Source of the DNA: Rikenellaceae bacterium
Lineage (GTDB): Bacteria; Bacteroidota; Bacteroidia; Bacteroidales; Rikenellaceae
DNA length: 64,000 nucleotides
Direction: 5' to 3'
Assembly (NCBI GenBank): GCA_015060165.1
Contig: SUZC01000002.1
Location: forward strand, 62,001 to 126,000
Shown: positions 39,660-50,747 of the stretch, piece after piece
Numbering within the stretch: the first letter of the stretch is position 1
Layout of the letters: every line of letters begins with the position of its first letter
Notes under the pieces: generated by a model
What the model was told of the DNA's origin: nothing
What the model saw: only the letters and a program-made list of their open reading frames with translations
Databases searched by the model: none
Program-made: the position numbers and the translations under genes

Positions 39660-40325
39660 TTAGTGGAGTCTTACAATAGGAGTTTGAGAACCCACCACCG
39701 GATCTCCAATTTCAACTAAGAGCTCGCTATTCTTTGGGACAAGTACATCAATGCGTGAGCCAAACTTGATAAATCCGAATACATCATTCTGATTTACTTT
39801 GTCGCCAACTTTGATATACGATACAATTCGGCGTGCAATCAAACCTGCCACCTGGCGGAACAATACACGTTTGCCATTTTCCAAGCGGACAACCGATGTA
39901 GTGCGTTCGTTTTCAGTTGATGACTTTGGATGCCAAGCGATGAGGAAGCGGCCCGGGTGATATTTGTAATACTCAACCTCACCAGCAACCGGTAGCCAGT
40001 TCATATGAATGTTGGTTATCGACATAAAAATCGATATCTGCAACATCTCCTCCTTGATATACTCATCCTCATATACAACCTCCGTTACAACAACACGACC
40101 GTCACAAGGCGAGAAGACAAGCTCCGGGTCGTGAATCTTTACACGACGAGGCTCGCGGAAGAATGCCACGATGAAGAACCAGAACGCGAGCAGGGTAATG
40201 GTGCTTGTGATCAATAGACCGAGCCCTGAGTCATGGCTTAGGAAATAGTAAATCAACGCCCAAATAATAAGGCAGATAAGGCCTGAAGTGGCGATTATTT
40301 TATAACCTTCTTTGTTGATTTTCAT
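39660..40325 (-). CDS. psd: Phosphatidylserine decarboxylase family protein
   Basis: FFREPRRV, SPCDGRVV, ISIFMSITNIHMNWLPVAGEV, FGFIKFGSRIDVLVP (GS cleavage motif). Confidence 0.92.
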   Translation of the reverse strand: MKINKEGYKIIATSGLICLIIWALIYYFLSHDSGLGLLITSTITLLAFWFFIVAFFREPRRVKIHDPELVFSPCDGRVVVTEVVYEDEYIKEEMLQISIFMSITNIHMNWLPVAGEVEYYKYHPGRFLIAWHPKSSTENERTTSVVRLENGKRVLFRQVAGLIARRIVSYIKVGDKVNQNDVFGFIKFGSRIDVLVPKNSELLVEIGDPVVGSQTPIVRLH

Positions 40326-40399
40326 ATCTTTATAGTTTAGGTTTTAATTTCTGTTAATTACGGTTAGCGTAGCTACGTTTCGATTAATTGTTTATTGTG

Positions 40400-41266
40400 T
40401 TATCTTGCTGCACAAATTACTAGATATATGAACGCAAACGGAACCGAAAGCAGCAGCGCATCAAAACGGTCGAGCCAACCTCCGTGGCCAGGCAAAACCT
40501 GTCCCGAATCTTTCACGTCTACCGAGCGCTTGAACAACGATTCAACTAAGTCGCCGAATACTCCAGTGATGGCCGCAATAAGGGCCATTCCAATCCATTT
40601 GATGTAGTCGCCACCCATAATCGTAGCTGCCACATATCCCATAGCCATTGCGCCAATCAATCCACCAACGAATCCCTCCCACGACTTTTTGGGTGAGATA
40701 CGCTCAAATAGGCGGTGCTTACCGAATGAGATGCCAAATAAGTAGGCAAACACGTCATTGGCCCAAATAATGAATATGTAGAATAGCAGAGTCCATGGCT
40801 TCCACTCTCCGTTACCAAGCAGTAGCGGAATGAAAAGCAGAAGCGATAGCGGCATTGCTACATAAATCACGCCCATCAGCGATGTGGCGATGTTGGCGAT
40901 CGGAGTTGCACTCTTGCGGAAAAGCTCGCGGATGAACATCATCGGCAAGAGCAGGATGATGTAAAGTACAAGACCGATGGTAATCATCAAATATCTCGAA
41001 TCAAGTTCGCTATTCTTATCCAAGAGCCACATTAGTACGAATGCAACGATGAAGATAAGCGTTCCAGATGCTACTCCCATTATTTTCTGGGGCCAGTAAC
41101 CTGCCTTTTGTGCCATTCGGTAGAACTCAATCTGACCTCCTACGATTATGGCCATAATCAATGCTGCAAAGCTCCATTTAGACCATAGAATTGCTCCGAG
41201 TACAACGCCAAATAGTACTACGCCGCTGGCAGCACGTATCAGGAGGTTTCTAATTTTATCGCTCAT
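40400..41266 (-). CDS. cdsA: Phosphatidate cytidylyltransferase
   Basis: ANDVFAYLFGISFGKHRLFERISPKKSWEGFVGG; GDLVESLFKRSVDVKDSGQVLPGHGGWLDRFDA signature. Confidence 0.95.
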   Translation of the reverse strand: MSDKIRNLLIRAASGVVLFGVVLGAILWSKWSFAALIMAIIVGGQIEFYRMAQKAGYWPQKIMGVASGTLIFIVAFVLMWLLDKNSELDSRYLMITIGLVLYIILLLPMMFIRELFRKSATPIANIATSLMGVIYVAMPLSLLLFIPLLLGNGEWKPWTLLFYIFIIWANDVFAYLFGISFGKHRLFERISPKKSWEGFVGGLIGAMAMGYVAATIMGGDYIKWIGMALIAAITGVFGDLVESLFKRSVDVKDSGQVLPGHGGWLDRFDALLLSVPFAFIYLVICAAR

Positions 41267-41306
41267 AAACTCTTATTTGGGTTTGTGGTTTTCTAATTGC
41301 TATTTC

Positions 41307-43388
41307 TTATGCCTGAGGCTCTTCAGGCGATATGGTTACACCCTCGCTTGGCTCTACATCCTGTTCAGCCTTATTATCCGCAGTAGGTTTGAACTCAGAC
41401 TGCTCTGTGTGCCCGTCTTGCATCTGCTTAGCTTGCTCAGCCTCTTTTGCCTTTTCGGCTTTTGCTTTAAGACTTTGAGCTGATGGGCCCAAAATAGGCT
41501 CAATATCCTCGGCGTAGATAGTCTCTTTCTCCAACAACAGATCGGCCATTGCGTTAATCTTGTCGTTGTTCTTTTCAATAATCTCGCGTGCACAAGCATA
41601 GGCCTCCTCCAAAATGCGACGTACTTCGTCATCTATCGAGCGAGCTGTCTCCTCGCTGAATGGTTTTGTGAATGTATCTCGCGTGCCGGTTGAGTCGTAA
41701 TAACTTATCGGGCCAATCTTTTTGCTCATTCCATAGAAGGCTACCATTGCGTAGGTCATCTTCGTTGAACGCTCCAAGTCGCTGAGTGCACCAGCTCCGA
41801 GCGTGCCGTAATTCACCTCCTCGGCTATGCGGCCACCCAGCATGCCGGCTAATTGTTGCGACAAGGTAGTATTGGTAACGTGAACTCGCTCCTCGTCGGG
41901 TACTGACCATGTTGCTCCCAGGCTATTGCCACGAGGTATAACTGTGACCTTCAATACAGGGTCACATTCGGGCATCAGCCACATTACAGTTGCGTGGCCA
42001 GCCTCGTGTATTGCTGTGGCTCTACGCTCGGCTTTTGACATCGACTTATTACGCTTCTCCAAACCTCCGACTATGCGGTCGATGGCGGCGATAAAGTCTT
42101 CGCGTGAAATCTCCTTCTTGTCGTTTCGTGCTGCAATGAGTGCGGCTTCGTTGCATACATTGGCAATATCTGCACCTGAGAATCCAGGGGTTTGCTTTGC
42201 AAGGAATGTGCGATCGATGCTCTTGTCGAGTTTTAGGTTGCGCATATGGACATTGAAAATGGCCTCTCGCTCCTTCACATCGGGCAACCCGACATCAATC
42301 TGGCGGTCGAAACGACCTGCACGCATAAGTGCCTTATCCAAAATGTCCACACGGTTTGTAGCAGCCAATACAATCACTCCTGCGTTTGTCTGGAAACCAT
42401 CCATCTCGGTAAGCAACTGATTGAGTGTATTCTCGCGCTCATCGTTGCCTGAGAATCCTGCATTCTTGCCACGTGCACGACCTATGGCATCAATCTCATC
42501 GATAAACACAATGCAAGGTGATTTCTGCTTAGCCTGTTCAAAGAGGTCTCTCACTCGCGATGCGCCCACTCCAACGAACATCTCAACGAAATCTGAACCA
42601 GAAATCGAAAGGAACGGAACGTTGGCCTCACCAGCCACCGCCTTTGCCAGCAATGTCTTACCTGTTCCCGGAGGGCCTACAAGCAGTGCGCCTTTGGGAA
42701 TCTTGGCTCCGAGTTCGCGATATTTGTCAGCCTTGCGCAGGAAATCCACAATCTCCATAATTTCAACCTTGGCCTCTTCCAAACCTGCAACATCTTTGAA
42801 TGTGATGCGCTTTTTGCTGTTGTCGTCCTTGTCGAACACCTGAGCCCGAGCTTTGCCGACATTCATAATATTGCCGCCTCCAGCACCTCCTCCGCGCATT
42901 CCACGAATCAGGAAAAACCAGATGCCGATAATGAATACCCAAGGTAGAATATTGAGCAGAATGTTGCTCCAGCTGTGATCCTCATACTCGTAAGTGATAC
43001 TGATGGGGTTATTCTCTACATTAGACTTTGCTACTGCATCTTTAACGTCTTGGTCGAGAATCTCAACAGATCCAAACGTAAGTGTAAGCTGCTCTCCGTT
43101 TTGGGGTATGTTCTTCAAAAGGTCGCTATCGGCGCCGTTGCGGTATTTTTCGATAGCCTGATCGGTAAGATAAACCAAGGCGGAGTTATCTGAGGTAACG
43201 GTAATGCGTTTAACTTCTCCATCTTGAATCATCTTTTCTACCATATTCCACTCTCCCTTGACTGGTGCCGATGGGGTACCGGCAAAGAAGGAGTAGCCTA
43301 TGATTATCAGGATTACAACACCCCAAATCCACATGGGGTTGATTTTGATAATCTTTATTTGATTATTTCTCTTTTTAGCCATATTCAT
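41307..43388 (-). CDS. ftsH: ATP-dependent zinc metalloprotease FtsH
   Basis: [41 protein letters not shown]. Confidence 0.96.
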   Translation of the reverse strand: MNMAKKRNNQIKIIKINPMWIWGVVILIIIGYSFFAGTPSAPVKGEWNMVEKMIQDGEVKRITVTSDNSALVYLTDQAIEKYRNGADSDLLKNIPQNGEQLTLTFGSVEILDQDVKDAVAKSNVENNPISITYEYEDHSWSNILLNILPWVFIIGIWFFLIRGMRGGGAGGGNIMNVGKARAQVFDKDDNSKKRITFKDVAGLEEAKVEIMEIVDFLRKADKYRELGAKIPKGALLVGPPGTGKTLLAKAVAGEANVPFLSISGSDFVEMFVGVGASRVRDLFEQAKQKSPCIVFIDEIDAIGRARGKNAGFSGNDERENTLNQLLTEMDGFQTNAGVIVLAATNRVDILDKALMRAGRFDRQIDVGLPDVKEREAIFNVHMRNLKLDKSIDRTFLAKQTPGFSGADIANVCNEAALIAARNDKKEISREDFIAAIDRIVGGLEKRNKSMSKAERRATAIHEAGHATVMWLMPECDPVLKVTVIPRGNSLGATWSVPDEERVHVTNTTLSQQLAGMLGGRIAEEVNYGTLGAGALSDLERSTKMTYAMVAFYGMSKKIGPISYYDSTGTRDTFTKPFSEETARSIDDEVRRILEEAYACAREIIEKNNDKINAMADLLLEKETIYAEDIEPILGPSAQSLKAKAEKAKEAEQAKQMQDGHTEQSEFKPTADNKAEQDVEPSEGVTISPEEPQA

Positions 43389-43465
43389 TGAGCCGCCTAA
43401 TGGCGGGCATCGGTGTAAAATCTAAATCTGTGCCGCACTTGTTGCTGCGGCCATATAAATGAAAA

Positions 43466-43816
43466 TTAAAGCTCGTATTCGTATCTCTTCATGGGAGCAT
43501 CGGCCCACAATTCCTCCAATTTGTAGAAGTCGCGCAATTCGGTCTGGAAAATATGTACCATCACATCCAGATAATCCATGGCGATCCAGAATGAGTTTTG
43601 CTGACCTTCGATGCGCCATACTTTCTCCCCTAACTTCTCTAAAACATCCTTCTCAATGCCATCGGCAATAGCGCTTACCTGAGTTGTTGAATCTGCGTTA
43701 CATACGACAAAATGAGAGCATATAGCTCCATCGAATCCGCTCAAATCGAGCGATACAATATTTTGTCCTTTTCTGTCTTGAATTGCTGTTACTATTGTTT
43801 CAATTAATTTCTCCAT
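43466..43816 (-). CDS. rsfS: Ribosome silencing factor RsfS
   Basis: HFVVCNADSTTQVSAIADGIEKDV, WIAMDYLDVMVHIFQTELRDFYKLEELWADAP. Confidence 0.93.
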   Translation of the reverse strand: MEKLIETIVTAIQDRKGQNIVSLDLSGFDGAICSHFVVCNADSTTQVSAIADGIEKDVLEKLGEKVWRIEGQQNSFWIAMDYLDVMVHIFQTELRDFYKLEELWADAPMKRYEYEL

Positions 43817-43987
43817 ATTCTTATGTACATATAACTTTGCAAAGATACCAAAATTTTATCATATTATGAAATAAAAATAGCTGTATGAGGTCTTTCTTCT
43901 GCAACTTTTTGGGCGAATTAGGTTTGTGGTATTGGTAATCGTATTAAATTTGGTGCGTGGCTAGGTTTGGATTCATCACAATAACGA

Positions 43988-44024
43988 AAAAATACGGAGT
44001 CTATTTCGTGGACTCCGTATTTTT
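43988..44024 (-). terminator. Terminator downstream of oxyR
   Basis: AAAAATACGGAGTC ... GACTCCGTATTTTT inverted repeat. Confidence 0.75.
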
Positions 44025-44076
44025 GCTGACTTGTTTCAAATTAGGTGCTATATAGACCAATTTTATGAATAAACGA

Positions 44077-44985
44077 TTAGTGCATAAACTTTTGTACATT
44101 ACCGACTTTGTCTAGGATAGTGCTCTCCAATGCGTTGATAATCGAGTTCTTAACGTATGTGCGACGTATGGCAATGGCAATTCTTCGCGATGTGGCACCT
44201 TTGGCCAAACTCTTAATCTGTGATTTGCGGTCGTTGGGAATATATTCCAATGCCATTTCTGGTATGATAGTCATACATGATGTACAGTTTACGATTCGCA
44301 TCAGTGTGTCGAGTGAGCCCGATTCGAAGTAGTAGTGAGTAGGTACGTCGCGTCGTGCTTGACACAGCTCAATAATCTGGTCACGCATACAGTTACCTTG
44401 ACTCAACAGAATCAAATCTTTCAGGTCGATATCCTCTATTCTGATGTTGGAACGCTCGTAAAGAGGGTTCGATGGAGATACATAGGCGTAGAATCGGTCG
44501 CTGAACAGGTCTCTTTCAATGATACCTTCTCCGCATGTGCCGCTTGCAACAAGTGCAACGTCAATCTTGTCACGATGCAGGGAGTCTACTATATCGGCTG
44601 TTACCATCTCTCTGATCTCCAACTCCACGCGAGGATAGCTCTTTACGAAGTCGGGGATGAATTTGTGTAGCAAATAAGGTGCGATTGTGGGGATTACTCC
44701 GAGTCGGAGTTTTCCTGCGGTTTCGCCTTTCAGCTCTGCAACCGACTCACGAATCATATTGTATGCCTTCAATGTCTCTTGTGCTTGGGCAATCACCACA
44801 GCTCCCGCCTCAGTAGGTATGACAGGCTTCTTTGAGCGGTCGAGTAGTACAACTCCAAGCTCCTCTTCAAGAGCCTTAATCTGCATCGAGAGCGAGGGCT
44901 GAGTAACAAAACAGTGCTCAGAGGCGGCTGAAAAACTACCGCAGTTGGCCACCTCGATAAGATATTGTAATTGAATGATAGTCAT
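44077..44985 (-). CDS. oxyR: LysR-family regulator, OxyR-like hydrogen peroxide-inducible genes activator
   Basis: N-terminal LysR HTH (LQYLIEVANCGSFSAASEHCFVTQPSLSMQIKALEEELG); C-terminal LLSQGNCMRDQIIELC pattern as in OxyR redox domain. Confidence 0.85.
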   Translation of the reverse strand: MTIIQLQYLIEVANCGSFSAASEHCFVTQPSLSMQIKALEEELGVVLLDRSKKPVIPTEAGAVVIAQAQETLKAYNMIRESVAELKGETAGKLRLGVIPTIAPYLLHKFIPDFVKSYPRVELEIREMVTADIVDSLHRDKIDVALVASGTCGEGIIERDLFSDRFYAYVSPSNPLYERSNIRIEDIDLKDLILLSQGNCMRDQIIELCQARRDVPTHYYFESGSLDTLMRIVNCTSCMTIIPEMALEYIPNDRKSQIKSLAKGATSRRIAIAIRRTYVKNSIINALESTILDKVGNVQKFMH

Positions 44986-45013
44986 ATGTTTGTAGTTATT
45001 ATGGATTAATATT

Positions 45014-45538
45014 CTATTTGCTTTTGTGTTGTCGGATATAATCCTGCATCGTTTCGTCGAATGGTGAAAACTCGAATCCTGGTAGAGCTGATGGGTATCC
45101 CCTCAACTCGTTGTCAACAACGATAGCCGAAAAAATTGTGCGTTCGTCCATGTTATTCGATTTGCGTAAACTATCTTGTGCATCAACGATTGCGATGATT
45201 TTCAGCCCTGTAGATTCAGCAACTGATCTTACGGTAGGTAAGTTTTCGGAGGTGGTCGCGAAGTAGAAGATAAAATCAAAATCGCTATACCTCTCTATCT
45301 GCTGTTTCAATAACTCTACATTGGTGAACAAGACATTTTTACCAATCTTAGGCGAGATTATTTTGGATATAACCACCTTTGGCCGTCCGTTTGATATAAT
45401 CTGTTCAAATGGCTTATCGTATGCGTTATAGGCAATTTCGCATTCGGGCAGAGCTATGCGTTGGGTGTTTAGGTTGCTGCAACCTGCAAATGCTACTGTC
45501 GCGGTTAATATGCTTAATATTAGTGTTTTAATTTGCAT
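45014..45538 (-). CDS. Putative lipoprotein of unknown function
   Basis: Signal peptide with lipobox-like VAFAGCSN; partly resembles the Cys-less part of a thioredoxin-like fold; overlaps the upstream propeller gene by 19 nt. Confidence 0.6.
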   Translation of the reverse strand: MQIKTLILSILTATVAFAGCSNLNTQRIALPECEIAYNAYDKPFEQIISNGRPKVVISKIISPKIGKNVLFTNVELLKQQIERYSDFDFIFYFATTSENLPTVRSVAESTGLKIIAIVDAQDSLRKSNNMDERTIFSAIVVDNELRGYPSALPGFEFSPFDETMQDYIRQHKSK

Positions 45539-46635
45539 AATACGATGTGATGTTTGTCTCTATTACTAAGTTTTGATTTGTCGAAATTCGTGAGTTGTGG
45601 GAATTTCTCGGTAAATTCGTTGATGTGACCTTCTTCCACCAGCAAGACTAATTCATCATCTTCGGTCAAATTTTTTATTGTCTTGTAGAACAAGTTGTCG
45701 TTTCTACTTATCTTGATGTTTTTCCATCTGTTTTCGTGACCGTACGCAAAAGAATCGAACTTGTTATCGGGGTTGCTGTTTGTGTTACATTCGATGTATA
45801 TTGCTATTATGTTTTTGTTTGCAAATAGTTGGTTTATTGTGGCAAAGTCTGATTCGAGCAGGGCCTCTGCGGCCTCCATTGGTGAGCTTTGGGTATAGTA
45901 ATTTGTTGGTATGGAGTATTTTCCAAAGTCAAAATTCGCAATTTGCTTTGCTCCTGAATGTGTGAACGCATAGATTCCGTTTGAGAATGTTTCTCTCAAT
46001 AGTAACCCATTCTCGCTTGGTACAAACACATCTTCAATCTCCATCATCGAGAGAATATTGGCGTCAGTAGGGTGCAACTTCTCTGTGATTTCTCCATCGT
46101 GATTCATTCTTACAACCCGCTCTTTCATCTGTCCGTTGCCGTAACCCATATACCCCCACCAGCCATCGGCCGTTTTGTAGATGTTGTATGGTGTGTGCGA
46201 TAATTCCTTTTGGGTAACGAATTTTCCGTCGTAGTCGTAGAAAAACACACTCTGTCGCAGATGTGAATAGACCATAATCTCATTGTCCAAAAGTTGTATG
46301 CTTGCCATATCGAGATACTCTCCTGGGCCTCGCCCTTTTGCTGCAATTGTTGCGCGGTAAGAGCCATCTTTGTTGAAAATGTGTATGCTTTTACTGTGCA
46401 GACGGTCGATAATTAGGATTACATTGTTGTTGAACTTCACCATATTATCGTCACTCAAAAGTACGCTTTCGGGGTAGGTGAGTGGCAGTATCTTGATGTC
46501 GGAGATAATCTCCTCCACGCCGAGAAATGTACTCTGTTTGTCTAATGGCATACTCACTCGCAAAGGGTCTTTATGCCCTACATTGTTGCAGGCCAATGTG
46601 AAAAGAGATACAATCAGTAAAAATAGCTTTTTCAT
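45520..46635 (-). CDS. 6-bladed beta-propeller lipoprotein
   Basis: Lipobox FTLACNN; HSKSIHIFNKDGSYRATIAAKGRGPGEYLDMASIQL typical of Bacteroidales 6-bladed beta-propeller proteins. Start MKKLFLL preferred. Confidence 0.82.
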   Translation of the reverse strand: MKKLFLLIVSLFTLACNNVGHKDPLRVSMPLDKQSTFLGVEEIISDIKILPLTYPESVLLSDDNMVKFNNNVILIIDRLHSKSIHIFNKDGSYRATIAAKGRGPGEYLDMASIQLLDNEIMVYSHLRQSVFFYDYDGKFVTQKELSHTPYNIYKTADGWWGYMGYGNGQMKERVVRMNHDGEITEKLHPTDANILSMMEIEDVFVPSENGLLLRETFSNGIYAFTHSGAKQIANFDFGKYSIPTNYYTQSSPMEAAEALLESDFATINQLFANKNIIAIYIECNTNSNPDNKFDSFAYGHENRWKNIKISRNDNLFYKTIKNLTEDDELVLLVEEGHINEFTEKFPQLTNFDKSKLSNRDKHHIVLCKLKH

Positions 46636-46647
46636 AATGTGGCACAA

Positions 46648-47574
46648 TTATTTAGCCGCTTTGTAATCCTTTCTGAATGAGGGCTTTTTTGCTGTCGGAA
46701 AATCTGCGGGTACGGGTTGTTTTACCTTGCCTGTTGCAGCCCACTCGGCACCTCTTAACAATAGAGTTTGGAATCCTGCACACTGCATAGCAGGGTTATT
46801 TTCGAGTGTAGGGCCGCAGTGTCCAAGCATAATATGGAAAATACGAGCCTTGCCGTAGTCAACCGTAAAGACAAGTGGCTCCTCTCGGCCTGAACCTCCC
46901 TTCGTGGGGTCGGCATAGCCCGTGTAGAGTAGGTCTTTGATGTTTGCGGGACCTCGCATACGGTCATACATCTCATCTTGCGAGTGAATCCAGCCATCGG
47001 GCAATCCTTTGGTTATCGGGTGTTTAGAGTTGCGGCAATTCATCGGATACTCCCTCTGTGAGCCGTGTGAGCCACCCGCGCCGGCCGAGTTGTCTATTAC
47101 AACCTTTCCATCACGCAGATAATAGTATGGGCCCGATTTTTCGTTGCGACCTTCCCAACCTCCAAGTGCAATTATACGATTAAACTCCTCCCAGTCGGCA
47201 AAAGCGTTGTCGGCAGCGTGATAGACCACTACTCCTCCACCGGCCTGTACGTATTGCAAAAATGCTTCGTCGGTTTGTTTCGACCATCTGTCTCCGTTAT
47301 AGTCGAGAACCACCAAATCGTAATCCTCAAAGCGGGGATTGAATTTGCTCATATCGCCCCCTTTGGGTGGAGTCTGGGCGATGTCGCATTCAAACATATC
47401 TGATTGTTGTAGAATTAGTTGTAGTGCAATGTGGCTAACGGGCCAATTGTGATTGTTTTGGCCTGTAACAATCAGCGTTTTGATGGATTTCTTCTTGGCT
47501 GATAATTGGTCGCAACCTGCTGTAAAACCCAGTATCAAAATTACGATGCATACTATTTTTGCGAAGTTCTTCAA
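46648..47574 (-). CDS. ThuA domain-containing protein, lipoprotein
   Basis: LILGFTAGCDQ lipobox; VTGQNNHNWPVS, GGGVVVYHAADNAF, RIFHIMLGHCGPTLENNPAMQC. Confidence 0.87.
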   Translation of the reverse strand: MKNFAKIVCIVILILGFTAGCDQLSAKKKSIKTLIVTGQNNHNWPVSHIALQLILQQSDMFECDIAQTPPKGGDMSKFNPRFEDYDLVVLDYNGDRWSKQTDEAFLQYVQAGGGVVVYHAADNAFADWEEFNRIIALGGWEGRNEKSGPYYYLRDGKVVIDNSAGAGGSHGSQREYPMNCRNSKHPITKGLPDGWIHSQDEMYDRMRGPANIKDLLYTGYADPTKGGSGREEPLVFTVDYGKARIFHIMLGHCGPTLENNPAMQCAGFQTLLLRGAEWAATGKVKQPVPADFPTAKKPSFRKDYKAAK

Positions 47575-47667
47575 TTTTAGCTATAATTTAATGGTTATTC
47601 ACATCTACAAAATTATAAAAAAAAATTATAGCTACAAAGTTTTTTGGAGTGTCGAGGATAAATTGTT

Positions 47668-47675
47668 ACATTTGT
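47668..47675 (+). promoter_or_regulatory. -7 box for trpS
   Basis: TACATTTG (TAnnTTTG). Confidence 0.45.
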
Positions 47676-47780
47676 ATTTATTTTATGGCCGAAAATTGTT
47701 GCGGGCTATCAGAATTGAGTGATGCTGGTCGATAACGGTCTAACGTTTTGAATGTTGATAAATTAGAAATAGATTAAAAT

Positions 47781-48872
47781 ATGGGAAAAATTATTCTTAC
47801 GGGCGATCGTCCCACAGGAAAACTTCATTTGGGCCACTATGTAGGTTCGTTGCGCCAGCGTGTTGAGTTGCAGAACTCAGGCCTATTCGAGAAGATATTT
47901 ATTATGATTGCCGATGCTCAGGCACTTACCGATAATGCAGATAACCCCGAAAAGGTGCGTCAGAATATTATCGAGGTAGCGCTTGATTACCTCTCTTGCG
48001 GTATCGACCCTACAAAATCGACAATCTTCATTCAGAGTATGATTCCAGAGCTTACCGAGCTCGCATTCTACTATATGAATCTTGTGACAGTAGCGCGTTT
48101 GGAGCGTAACCCAACAGTTAAGACCGAGATTGTAATGCGTGAGTTTGGAAAATCAATTCCTGTTGGGTTCTATACATATCCTATCTCTCAGGCGTCTGAT
48201 ATCACAGCATTCCGTGCTACCACAGTGCCTGCCGGTGTTGATCAGGAGCCTATGATTGAGCAAACTCGTGAGATTGTTCACAAGTTCAATTCGGTATATG
48301 GCGAGACTTTGGTTGAGCCTGAGATTTTACTCCCTAAGAATGCTGCTTGTTTGCGATTGCCAGGTACTGATGGCAAAGCCAAGATGTCGAAATCGTTGGG
48401 TAACTGCATATATTTGTCGGACTCTGCTGAGGATTTGCGCAAGAAGGTGATGAGTATGTACACCGATCCCAATCATATCCGTGTTGAGGATCCGGGTTCA
48501 ATCGATGGTAACTGCGTATTCACATATCTCGATGCATTCTCTTGCTGTGACCATTTTGCAGAATTTTTGCCCGATTACGCTTGCCTCGATGAGTTGAAGG
48601 CTCATTATCAGCGTGGTGGTTTGGGTGATGTGAAGGTTAAGAAGTTCCTCTATGCTGTGTTGCAGCAGATGTTGGAGCCTATCCGCGCACGTCGCAAGGA
48701 GTATGAGCAGGATATCGAGGGTGTATATGAAATGTTGAAGAAGGGTTGCGAGGTTGCTCGTGAGGAGGCGGCCGAGACTCTCAATATGGTACGTCGTTCA
48801 ATGAAAATCAACTACTTCGAAGATCAGGATCTTATCCGCCAGCAGTCTGCGATGTATAAGGCTGGTAAGTAG
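47781..48872 (+). CDS. trpS: Tryptophanyl-tRNA synthetase
   Basis: [22 protein letters not shown]-type motif and KMSKS ([11 protein letters not shown]). Confidence 0.95.
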   Translation: MGKIILTGDRPTGKLHLGHYVGSLRQRVELQNSGLFEKIFIMIADAQALTDNADNPEKVRQNIIEVALDYLSCGIDPTKSTIFIQSMIPELTELAFYYMNLVTVARLERNPTVKTEIVMREFGKSIPVGFYTYPISQASDITAFRATTVPAGVDQEPMIEQTREIVHKFNSVYGETLVEPEILLPKNAACLRLPGTDGKAKMSKSLGNCIYLSDSAEDLRKKVMSMYTDPNHIRVEDPGSIDGNCVFTYLDAFSCCDHFAEFLPDYACLDELKAHYQRGGLGDVKVKKFLYAVLQQMLEPIRARRKEYEQDIEGVYEMLKKGCEVAREEAAETLNMVRRSMKINYFEDQDLIRQQSAMYKAGK

Positions 48873-48922
48873 TAATCGAATGGTAAACATTTATTTAGAG
48901 GGCGTGCTATGCCCATTACTTG

Positions 48923-50716
48923 ATGCGCGAATTAACGGATAAAATATTAGGATGGTGCCGGAGTAGAATCCAGCAGTTGACCAATCGTCTGAGCAATCGT
49001 CAGATGATGGCCCTGTTGGCTATCGTTGTGGGGCTGTTTGCAGGCCTTGGAACCTGCTTTTTCGAGATGTTGTTGCATGGCGTACGTGCGGCTTTGGTCA
49101 CGTGGTTCCCTGTAGATAGGGCTCAGGTACTATTCTTGATCTATCCGGCCATTGGTATCATTCTCGCCACGCTATTTGTGAAGTATATCGTTAAAGATGA
49201 GATTTCCGAAGGTGTGACCCGGGTATTGTATGCTATGTCACGCCGGGATTCGCGTATTGCTCGACACAACTGCTGGTCATCTATTGTCGGTGGTGCAACA
49301 ACCATTGGATTTGGTGGATCGGTAGGACCTGAGGCTCCAATTGTACTTACGGGTGCCGCCATAGGATCCAATGTGGGTAAGTTGGCCAAACTCAACTATA
49401 AGGAGCTAACTTTGATGCTCTGTTGCGGAGCTGGAGCTGCTGTTGCTGCTATTTTCAAAGCTCCGATTACGGGAGTGGTATTTGTGTTGGAGATTCTGAT
49501 GCTGGATATCACGGCCGCATCGGTCTTCCCTCTAATTTTGGCCTCTGTGACAGCTACCACAATAGCTCTGGTATTTAGAGGTTTCGATCCCATTATGGCC
49601 ATTACACTTAGTGCAGAAGATGTTTTTCTGATTAAACAAATTCCACTCTATATTCTGCTTGGTGTCTGCTGTGGATTGATGTCGTACTATTTTACCTCGA
49701 TAAATTCTATCGTTGGTACATATGTCAAGAGTATCTCATCACAATATAAACGCTGGGCATTCGCAGGCGTGGTGTTGGGCTTGCTCATATTTATCTTTCC
49801 TCCTCTGTATGGTGAAGGATACGAGGGTATGACTGCATTGATGCACGGCCAGGTTGCCGACCTGTTCGATAATTCGTTGTTTTTTAAATTCAGCGGCATT
49901 GAGTGGGTTGCAATTGTTTATGTAACGGCCATCATGTTCTTTAAAGTTATCGCTATGGCGACAACTAATGCTTCGGGTGGAGTCGGCGGAACATTTGCGC
50001 CATCGCTATTTGTGGGTGCATTTATGGGCGCAATTGTGGCGTTGATTTGCAATGCTTGCTTCGATTGGAGTGTATCTGTGGTCTCGTTCTCGCTCGTTGG
50101 TATGGCAGGTGTGATGTCGGGCGTTATGAAAGCTCCTCTCACCTCGATTTTCCTTATTGCTGAGTTGTCAAACGGTTATGGTTTGTTCATTCCACTTATG
50201 ATTGTGGCAGCCATATCGTTTGCGGTGGATTATGGCCTGGACCGCGATTCAATTTATACCAAGCAGTTGCGTATGCGTGGAGAGTTGCTCACTCATGATA
50301 AGGACCAGTCGGCTTTCGTCTTTATGCGATTGGATGAGTTGATGGAGACCGATTTTATCCGAATCAAGGAGCATTTTACGTTGGGCGATGTTGTACAGCT
50401 TATCGCAAAGGCTCGCCGCAATATATTCCCCGTGATTGATAATTTTGGCCATTTGTTGGGCGTTGTGCAGTTGGATGATTTGCGCGAGGATATGTTCAAT
50501 CGCGATAAGTGGGGACGTTCGATTACTCACTATATGATCCAACCTCCTTATAAAATACTCCAACATGAAATGATTCAGAGTGTCTTGCCACGTTTTGAGG
50601 AGAGTCATACCTGGATGTTGCCTGTTGTTGATAAACAAAATCGTTATTTGGGATTTATCTCGAAGTCAAGGGTGTTGAATGCATACCGTGAGGCTTTGAT
50701 GAAGATTTCGCAGTAG
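48923..50716 (+). CDS. ClC-family chloride channel/antiporter with C-terminal CBS domains
   Basis: GFGGSVGPEAPIVLTGAAIGS selectivity motif, GGVGGTFAPSLFVGA, two C-terminal CBS-like segments. Confidence 0.92.
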   Translation: MRELTDKILGWCRSRIQQLTNRLSNRQMMALLAIVVGLFAGLGTCFFEMLLHGVRAALVTWFPVDRAQVLFLIYPAIGIILATLFVKYIVKDEISEGVTRVLYAMSRRDSRIARHNCWSSIVGGATTIGFGGSVGPEAPIVLTGAAIGSNVGKLAKLNYKELTLMLCCGAGAAVAAIFKAPITGVVFVLEILMLDITAASVFPLILASVTATTIALVFRGFDPIMAITLSAEDVFLIKQIPLYILLGVCCGLMSYYFTSINSIVGTYVKSISSQYKRWAFAGVVLGLLIFIFPPLYGEGYEGMTALMHGQVADLFDNSLFFKFSGIEWVAIVYVTAIMFFKVIAMATTNASGGVGGTFAPSLFVGAFMGAIVALICNACFDWSVSVVSFSLVGMAGVMSGVMKAPLTSIFLIAELSNGYGLFIPLMIVAAISFAVDYGLDRDSIYTKQLRMRGELLTHDKDQSAFVFMRLDELMETDFIRIKEHFTLGDVVQLIAKARRNIFPVIDNFGHLLGVVQLDDLREDMFNRDKWGRSITHYMIQPPYKILQHEMIQSVLPRFEESHTWMLPVVDKQNRYLGFISKSRVLNAYREALMKISQ

Positions 50717-50747
50717 CGGGAGTTGTTAATATTAAATGCGTTACGCT

